The translations under genes were made by a program, and so were the position numbers. A stretch of DNA of 20,336 nucleotides, from contig JAAEOI010000664.1 in NCBI GenBank assembly GCA_024244665.1, positions 1-20,336 of the forward strand. The letters are read 5' to 3'. Positions within the stretch are counted from its first letter, which is position 1, and each line of letters opens with the position of its first letter. Source of the DNA: Bacteroidota bacterium (GTDB lineage: Bacteria > Bacteroidota > Bacteroidia > Bacteroidales > GCA-2748055). The notes under the pieces are model-generated. The model searched no databases, was not told where the DNA came from, and was given only the letters and a program-made list of their open reading frames with translations. Positions 14,948 through 20,336 of the stretch are shown here, one piece after another.

Positions 14948-16189
14948 ATGAAAATCAACAGATACCTGATCACCGCCATTGTGTGTGCCCTTGTGACCCT
15001 CTCGGCCTGCAACCAGGAGGAGGAATCCGGGCGACTTTCCATGGGATTTGAACTTACTGAGGAGGGCCTTCTGAAAGCTGCTGCGACCATGGACCACCTC
15101 TCCACTGCACTGATAACTATCATGGGTGAGGATGGTTCCCTTGTTTATGATAAGGAACCTCTTGAACTGATAAGATTCGGCACAGGACTGGTTACCCGGT
15201 CTCTGACTCTCCCTGTGGGTGGATATAAGCTCACCGGGTTTATGCTCACCGACACCTCAGGAACGGTCCTGTGGGCCACCCCCAAGGAAGGATCAAAGCT
15301 GGCCGGGCTGGTTCGTAAACCTCTGCCGCACTCCTTCAGGATAGGTCCACAGGAAACCACCAGCGTCGACATCCAGGTGGTAAGGGTGAGAGAGCGTCCG
15401 CCCGCAGATTTCGGATATGCGGAATTCAACATTCATTTCGTGGAAGGTCTCTGCCTGAAGGTCAACTACGCCACACGAATGCCCGATTGTGGAATAGACA
15501 GCCTCATGGGACCCGATGGGTCAACGATCCCTTATTACCAATCGAGACTGCTGGTCTTTGCCGGCGACCGCAAAGTGTTGGATAAGCCCATGATACCGGG
15601 AGTCAACCGATACAAATTGCCCCTGGTTTCAAAATGGTACCTGGTCATGGCCACAGCCTGCGATGGCACTACCATTTTTAAACAGGATTTTCACATCGAC
15701 GAGCTTAGGAAATACGGATGCTCACCCGATTCACCGGGACTGGTTATCCACCGAAGCCAGGATTCAGGTGTGATTATCACACCTGAGGGATTAAATGAGC
15801 CCTCCATCAGCCAGGGTGTTTTCGGACGGATAACTGCCTCCCCGGACGAGGCCTGGGCCGACTCAGTCAATGCCATGATACCACTGGTAAGGGACATTTG
15901 CATTTTCCCCGGCTACCTGCTTGACTCCTTTTACACTTTTGCCCCCATGGGTTGTCACATCGGATTCGATATGATTTCCGAAGAGCCAAAGGTGGTAGTA
16001 CGTTCCAACAGCGATGGTTTCTTCCAGGCAAAACTTAGAGAGGGAGAGTACCTCTACCTGGTAAAGGAGGAACAAGGGTATTACCTGGATGCTTTCATGA
16101 GCTCTCGCAAACCAGGATATATCGAGGTCTTCCCCGAAGAGCTTACCAAGTTAATGATCCACTGGGTGGATTGCTCCAAATGGCTATAG
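14948..16189 (+). CDS. Lipoprotein of unknown function, multi-domain
   Basis: A 413-residue lipoprotein: signal MKINRYLITAIVCALVTLSAC with lipidated Cys21. I take the ATG at 14948; an upstream in-frame TTG at 14906 would precede the signal. I do not recognise the family. Visible parts: a beta-rich module at about residues 27-145 (GRLSMGFELTEEGLLKAAAT, LPVGGYKLTGFMLTDTSG) like the Ig-like or fimbrillin-associated sandwiches of Bacteroidota lipoproteins; a middle beta-rich module at about 150-270; and a C-terminal module at about 285-405 (GVFGRITASPD..., VVVRSNSDGFFQAKLREGEY) resembling a carboxypeptidase-regulatory-like sandwich. Eight or so cysteines in the mature part hint at disulfides. It ends the regulator-kinase-barrel set, 78 bases after the barrel gene, and is followed by an intrinsic terminator. 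It may form an outer-membrane pair with that barrel. Confidence 0.8.
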   Translation: MKINRYLITAIVCALVTLSACNQEEESGRLSMGFELTEEGLLKAAATMDHLSTALITIMGEDGSLVYDKEPLELIRFGTGLVTRSLTLPVGGYKLTGFMLTDTSGTVLWATPKEGSKLAGLVRKPLPHSFRIGPQETTSVDIQVVRVRERPPADFGYAEFNIHFVEGLCLKVNYATRMPDCGIDSLMGPDGSTIPYYQSRLLVFAGDRKVLDKPMIPGVNRYKLPLVSKWYLVMATACDGTTIFKQDFHIDELRKYGCSPDSPGLVIHRSQDSGVIITPEGLNEPSISQGVFGRITASPDEAWADSVNAMIPLVRDICIFPGYLLDSFYTFAPMGCHIGFDMISEEPKVVVRSNSDGFFQAKLREGEYLYLVKEEQGYYLDAFMSSRKPGYIEVFPEELTKLMIHWVDCSKWL

Positions 16190-16210
16190 CCGGGAGCGGC
16201 AGGATATCAG

Positions 16211-16246
16211 CGGGTTTTTCTATCTTTGGGAAAACCCGTTTTTTTT
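16211..16246 (+). terminator. Intrinsic terminator of the regulator-to-lipoprotein transcript
   Basis: Perfect 8-bp arms CGGGTTTT (16211-16218) and AAAACCCG (16231-16238) around a 12-base loop are followed by eight T (16239-16246). It lies 21 bases after the lipoprotein stop codon. The loop carries the promoter core of the next gene and the T-run touches that gene's ATG. Confidence 0.85.
16221..16228 (+). promoter_or_regulatory. -7 promoter element inside a terminator loop
   Basis: TATCTTTG is an exact match to TAnnTTTG, lies in the loop of the preceding terminator and ends 18 bases before the ATG at 16247. Transcripts would start within the second stem arm, so their short leader would consist largely of the T-run. 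Confidence 0.55.
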
Positions 16247-18034
16247 ATGTCAAAAGAGCAACTGCACGATATATATTCACAAAGAATCACCAGCTTTCAA
16301 TCAGCCGTGAGCCACCATACCCGGTTGATGAACTACCTCTCCCTGATCCGCCTCCTCTCGCTTGTTGCCATGGTCTGGTTCATAGTCCTGGCAATAAAAC
16401 ATCATAACCCCGTCTTCTACGGATGCTCCGCTGTGATGCTAATTATTTTCCTTCTCCTGGTGAAGCGTTTCATTTTTCAGAAGGATCTGAGGAACCTGAA
16501 CACCCGTCTGCGGAAGCTTAATGAGCTGGAAACCGCCTGTCTGAATCACCAGTTCAGGGATATGCCCGACGGGATGGAATTTGCAGATCCCTCTCATCCC
16601 TGGTCACACGACCTGGACCTGTTCGGACGGGGATCACTCTACCAGTACCTGAATCGTACCTCCACCCTGAAGGGCAAAACAATCCTTGCCAATATACTCA
16701 CCACCGAACCGGAGAGCCAGGAGGTAATCGAAAATCGGCAGAGGGTCATCGGCAACCTGAAGGAAAGGATCGATTTTCGGCAGACTTTCACCGCCAGGGG
16801 TGCCATGTTCGAAGAGCAGGAGGGTGATATCGCCGGCATCGAAAAGTGGCTCACCTCTTCAGCCTACATCACAAAGCACAGGTGGCTGTTTTACCTGGCG
16901 CTGGGAATAAGCGCACTGACCATTTTCATCATCGTCTACGGAATTATTGTTCCGGGCGGGACCCGCTACCTGCTCTACCCACTCCTGTTTAACTTTGCGG
17001 TGCTCTCCCCTTTCCTTGCACGCACCGGGCGCTACCAGCAGTCGATCTCCAAGAAACATAATTTACTGGAGGGGTACGCCCTGCTCTTGAAGCTCATTGC
17101 AGAGACGCCCTTTGAGAATCAGGAACTAATGGAAAACCAGATGAAAGCAAAGGGTGGCATGAGGGAGGTGGTCCGGCTCTCAAAATTGCTGAACCTGTTT
17201 GACCAGCGGCTAAATATGCTGCTGGGGATAATTTTCAACGGATTGTTCCTGTTTGACTTCATCATGCTCCATCTGCTTGAGCGATGGAAGAGAAAAAACC
17301 GGGATATGATCATGGAGTGGATCCACATTACCGGCCACACCGATGCCTTGATCAGCCTGTCAGGATTTGCATGGAACCATCCCGGTTTCATCACACCCCG
17401 TATTGAAGGGGAACAGGGACCCATCGAGGTAAAAGGACTGGGACACCCTCTGATCCGGACCGATAAAAGGGTGGATAACGACCTCTCCATCAACGATGAG
17501 CAGGTGGTAATTATCACAGGGGCCAACATGGCAGGGAAATCCACCTTTCTCCGGGCACTGGGCATAAACACCCTTCTGGCCTATACAGGCTGCCCGGTCT
17601 GTGCCACCACCTTCAGGATGGGTTTCATTGGGCTTTTCTCCAGCATGAGAACAGCTGATTCCCTGGCCGATGAGGAGTCCTACTTCCTGGCAGAGATTAA
17701 AAGGCTGCAGCGGATCGTCAAACGAATGGAGGCAGGACACCCCATGCTGATCCTGCTGGATGAAGTACTGAAAGGGACCAACACCACAGATAAGAAGCTT
17801 GGATCGGTGGGACTGATCACACGATCGCTCCCCTACCCGGTGAAATGTTTCATTGCCACCCACGACCTCTCCCTGGGCGAACTGGAGAAAATGCTTCCCG
17901 GGAAGGTGGTCAACTACTGCTTTGAGAGCTACATTCAAGAGCTGGAGCTGACCTTTGACTACACCATCCGGAAAGGGATCGCAACCAATATGAACGCCTC
18001 ATTCCTCATGAAACAGATGGGGATTATGGACTAA
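16247..18034 (+). CDS. Membrane-anchored MutS-like ATPase
   Basis: A 595-residue protein with the MutS-family ABC-type ATPase at its C-terminus: Walker A GANMAGKST at 425-433, signature-like region SSMRTADSLADEESYFLAEI, Walker B LILLDEV at 501-507 followed by LKGTNTTD, and the switch histidine in CFIATHDLS. The N-terminal half has two membrane helices (about 31-50 and 55-72), two more at about 212-256 and a hydrophobic segment near 330, plus a helical core like the MutS lever/clamp (residues about 120-200 and 255-320). The mismatch-binding FxE domain of true MutS is absent, as is the Smr nuclease of MutS2. Function is unknown; naming it mismatch repair would mislead. I use the ATG at 16247 because an upstream TTG (16226) lies in the terminator. 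It leads an operon with the symporter (9-base gap). Confidence 0.88.
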   Translation: MSKEQLHDIYSQRITSFQSAVSHHTRLMNYLSLIRLLSLVAMVWFIVLAIKHHNPVFYGCSAVMLIIFLLLVKRFIFQKDLRNLNTRLRKLNELETACLNHQFRDMPDGMEFADPSHPWSHDLDLFGRGSLYQYLNRTSTLKGKTILANILTTEPESQEVIENRQRVIGNLKERIDFRQTFTARGAMFEEQEGDIAGIEKWLTSSAYITKHRWLFYLALGISALTIFIIVYGIIVPGGTRYLLYPLLFNFAVLSPFLARTGRYQQSISKKHNLLEGYALLLKLIAETPFENQELMENQMKAKGGMREVVRLSKLLNLFDQRLNMLLGIIFNGLFLFDFIMLHLLERWKRKNRDMIMEWIHITGHTDALISLSGFAWNHPGFITPRIEGEQGPIEVKGLGHPLIRTDKRVDNDLSINDEQVVIITGANMAGKSTFLRALGINTLLAYTGCPVCATTFRMGFIGLFSSMRTADSLADEESYFLAEIKRLQRIVKRMEAGHPMLILLDEVLKGTNTTDKKLGSVGLITRSLPYPVKCFIATHDLSLGELEKMLPGKVVNYCFESYIQELELTFDYTIRKGIATNMNASFLMKQMGIMD

Positions 18035-18043
18035 TCCATCCAA

Positions 18044-19432
18044 ATGCAGGAAGCTACACGGGAGATCTCCACCATTGAAAGGATCATCACAGGTTTTTCT
18101 GACCTGGCTTGGGGAACACCGCTACTGGTCCTCCTTCTGGGGGGCGGACTATTCTTCCTGGTCTATTCCCGTCTTCTGCCCTTCAGGTACTTCAGTCACG
18201 CCATCGCTATCCTCAGGGGAAAATATGACAACCCCGATGAGCCGGGACAGATCAACCACTACCAGGCACTCTCCACTGCACTTGCTGCGACCGTGGGGAT
18301 GGGAAATATAAGCGGTGTTGCCCTGGCCATTGCCATGGGCGGACCGGGTGCTATATTCTGGATGTGGGTCAGCGCCCTGCTGGGTGTGACCACGAAGTAC
18401 TTCACCTGTACCCTGGCAGTTATGTACCGTGGCAGGGACAGCAAGGGGGAACTGCAGGGCGGACCCATGTATGTGATTGTGGAGGGGCTTGGAAAAAACT
18501 GGAGGCCGCTGGCTGTCTTCTTCTCCCTGATGGGAATGATCGGTGTCCTGCCCATGTTCCAGGTAAACCAACTCACGCAGATTGTGCGCGACGTGGTATT
18601 GATTCCCAACGGTGTGATGGCAGGATTTGGTACCGACCTGGCATCAGGACTGGTGGTCAGTGTGCTCGTGGGACTGGTGATCTTTGGCGGGATTAAAAGG
18701 ATCGGCAAAGTTACCGGGCGGATGGTACCGGTGATGGTGGTCCTCTACGTCATCTCAGTCCTTGTGATCATCTTCTCTCAGCCTGATAGGATTATTCCCA
18801 GTTTTGCACTGATTTTCCGGGATGCTTTTAGCGCCCAGTCAGTACTGGGTGGATCGCTGGGGGCGCTGTTCATAACCGGTGTCCGAAGGGCCGCCTTTTC
18901 CAATGAAGCCGGGATCGGGACAGCACCCATGGCACACGGGGCGGCAAAAACCAATGAACCTGTTCGCGAAGGACTTGTTGCCATGCTGGGGCCGGTAGTG
19001 GATACCATCCTGGTCTGTACCATGACCGCCCTGGCACTGATCATGACCGGTGTCTGGAACAGCGGGGAGTCGGACGGAATTACACTGACTGCCGATGCAT
19101 TTGAGAGCGCCCTGCCCGGGATCGGGGCCTACCTTCTCACCCTCTGCGTATTCGTATTCTCCATCTCCACAATGCTCTCCTTTCCTTATTACGGGACCAA
19201 GTGCTACTCCTTTGTCTTCGGGGCCCGGCGAAGCTACCTCTACAAGTGGTTCTACATCATCACCATTCCACTGGGAGCCACTGCCACACTAGGCACCGTG
19301 GTAGGCATTTTCGATGGTGCCTATGCCCTGATGGCTTTGCCCACCATGATCTCCGCCCTGCTGCTCTCACCCTCGGTGATCAGAGCCTCAAAAGATTACT
19401 TCAAACGACTGAAAACCAAACGCAATGGATAG
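18044..19432 (+). CDS. Sodium/alanine symporter family protein (AGCS)
   Basis: A 462-residue inner-membrane transporter of the alanine-or-glycine:cation symporter family, which imports small neutral amino acids with sodium. Family signatures are present: ATVGMGNISGVALAIAMGGP near residues 83-102, ISALLGV-like FWMWVSALLGVTTKY, LQGGPMYVI, and AAFSNEAGIGTAPMAHGAA near residue 285. About ten to eleven hydrophobic spans can be counted, from PLLVLLLGGGLFFLVYSRLL to LMALPTMISALLLSPSVI, and the length (usually 440-500) is normal. It begins 9 bases after the MutS-like gene and overlaps the next gene by 8 bases, so the three genes form one operon. Which amino acid it prefers cannot be read here; alanine is the family default. 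Confidence 0.93.
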   Translation: MQEATREISTIERIITGFSDLAWGTPLLVLLLGGGLFFLVYSRLLPFRYFSHAIAILRGKYDNPDEPGQINHYQALSTALAATVGMGNISGVALAIAMGGPGAIFWMWVSALLGVTTKYFTCTLAVMYRGRDSKGELQGGPMYVIVEGLGKNWRPLAVFFSLMGMIGVLPMFQVNQLTQIVRDVVLIPNGVMAGFGTDLASGLVVSVLVGLVIFGGIKRIGKVTGRMVPVMVVLYVISVLVIIFSQPDRIIPSFALIFRDAFSAQSVLGGSLGALFITGVRRAAFSNEAGIGTAPMAHGAAKTNEPVREGLVAMLGPVVDTILVCTMTALALIMTGVWNSGESDGITLTADAFESALPGIGAYLLTLCVFVFSISTMLSFPYYGTKCYSFVFGARRSYLYKWFYIITIPLGATATLGTVVGIFDGAYALMALPTMISALLLSPSVIRASKDYFKRLKTKRNG

Positions 19433-20336
19433 GATTCACCAATGGATCAGGGCCAACTGGATTATCCTGGTCTTCACACTGACCAAATTGCTGATCCACC
19501 TGTTTACTGCCACAATGTATGGCTTTCAACGGGATGCATACCTCTACCTGGCTCAGTCGGGGCATCTTGACTGGGGATTCTTCAGCACTCCTCCCCTGGT
19601 GGCTTTCATTACCCGGATCCATACCTTCATCTGGGGAGACTCTCTTCTGGCAGTGAGGCTGCTTCCTGCACTACTGGGAGCAGCAAGCATCTACATTGTG
19701 GGATGGCTCATCAAACAGCTTAAAGGGGGTGCCCTTGCACAGATCATTGGTCTCACTGCATACCTCTTCTCCCCCGCTTTCCTTCGACCTGCAACTCTGC
19801 TTCAACCGGTCATATTTAACCACCTGTTCTGGCTCCTGGCTGCCGTGGTAATCCTCCAGATGGTGCGCAAACAGGATCCAAAGTTACTGCTTTGGATGAT
19901 CCCTGTGCTGGGGCTTGGCTGGATGGCCAAATACTCCATTATCTTTTACGGCTCTGCCCTACTTGCCGCCATGGTGATCAGTCGCCACAGGAGACTTTTA
20001 TGGAGCTGGTACCTGCCTGTCACACTGCTTGGAGGTCTGTTGATAATCCTTCCCAACCTGCTGTGGCAATTCCAGCACAACTGGCCGGTATTCTCCCACA
20101 TGAGTGAATTGCAGGAAACCCAGCTTGGGAACGTACTTCTGAAAGATTTTCTCTTTGCTCAACTGTTCATGCACCTCCCCGCACTGCCCGTGTGGCTGTG
20201 GGGCCTGACCTGGCTGGTGTTTAACAAGAAACACCGCGATTTCCGGGTTTTTGCCTGGGCCTTCGGGATCACCCTTTTATTGATTATCCTGCTCGGTGGG
20301 AAATTTTACTATACCATTGCAGCCTATACCATCCTG
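19425..20336 (+). CDS. Family 39-type membrane glycosyltransferase (partial)
   Basis: The first 304 residues of a polytopic membrane protein that runs off the right edge. It begins with ATG inside the last codons of the symporter gene (8-base overlap). After a first membrane helix comes the PMT_2/ArnT-like catalytic loop, GFQRDAYLYLAQSGHLDWGF followed by FSTPPLVAF, with the key Asp of the RD motif and the conserved PPL. Repeated membrane spans follow (LLPALLGAASIYIVGWLI, LLWMIPVLGLGWMAKYSII, YLPVTLLGGLLIILPNLLW), then a QHNWPVFSHM loop. Such enzymes transfer sugars from polyprenyl-phosphate donors to lipids, glycans or proteins on the periplasmic side. The acceptor is unknown. The usual RDE motif reads RDA here, with the acidic partner replaced; I recall RDAYLYL-like forms in related Bacteroidota proteins. 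Confidence 0.88.
   Translation, partial: MDRIHQWIRANWIILVFTLTKLLIHLFTATMYGFQRDAYLYLAQSGHLDWGFFSTPPLVAFITRIHTFIWGDSLLAVRLLPALLGAASIYIVGWLIKQLKGGALAQIIGLTAYLFSPAFLRPATLLQPVIFNHLFWLLAAVVILQMVRKQDPKLLLWMIPVLGLGWMAKYSIIFYGSALLAAMVISRHRRLLWSWYLPVTLLGGLLIILPNLLWQFQHNWPVFSHMSELQETQLGNVLLKDFLFAQLFMHLPALPVWLWGLTWLVFNKKHRDFRVFAWAFGITLLLIILLGGKFYYTIAAYTIL

Noticed and set aside
1..20336. CRISPR arrays, tRNA or rRNA genes, insertion sequences, phage genes
   Set aside because: Looked for repeated spacers, cloverleaf-like stretches, transposase or integrase motifs and terminal repeats; none seen.

Overview
This window looks like chromosomal DNA from a member of the Bacteroidota, most likely Bacteroidales/Marinilabiliales-like; no rRNA or marker gene fixes the genus. 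Evidence: a TonB-dependent receptor with an N-terminal CarboxypepD_reg-like domain, many lipoproteins and outer-membrane barrels, repeated TAnnTTTG -7 promoter elements with very short leaders, almost no Shine-Dalgarno sequences, and an NtrC-type regulator with a GAFTDA loop. I see no phage, IS, CRISPR, tRNA or rRNA. All genes look native, and gene-free gaps are short (the longest is about 263 bases, 10360-10622).

Left part (1-3600). A TonB-dependent receptor (minus strand, cut by the window edge) is preceded by a clear TPP riboswitch, so it is probably an outer-membrane thiamine transporter. Divergent from it is a class II tRNA nucleotidyltransferase/poly(A) polymerase-type gene with an HD domain. 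It converges on, and overlaps by 32 bases, a secreted endonuclease/exonuclease/phosphatase-family protein.

Middle-left (3600-7700). A beta-helix lipoprotein (minus) and a lipoprotein amidohydrolase of the YtcJ/Amidohydro_3 type (plus) share a compact divergent promoter region. Next comes a decayed lipoprotein reading frame with two in-frame stop codons, then a small outer-membrane barrel gene on the minus strand.

Centre (7700-16246). A membrane-fusion adaptor plus TolC-like outer-membrane channel run leftwards, with no inner-membrane pump in the window. Divergent from them is a rightward set: sigma-54 response regulator, overlapping PAS-type histidine kinase, a 505-residue outer-membrane protein that looks like two fused beta-barrels, and a 413-residue lipoprotein of unknown function, closed by an intrinsic terminator. 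A close match to a -24/-12 promoter lies just before the regulator, with an inverted-repeat candidate enhancer 70-100 bases upstream. This suggests an autoregulated envelope-sensing unit and is the most interesting part of the window.

Right part (16211-20336). A membrane-anchored MutS-like ATPase is followed 9 bases later by an alanine/sodium symporter family (AGCS) gene, which overlaps by 8 bases a family 39-type glycosyltransferase cut by the window end. The promoter core of this operon lies in the loop of the preceding terminator hairpin.
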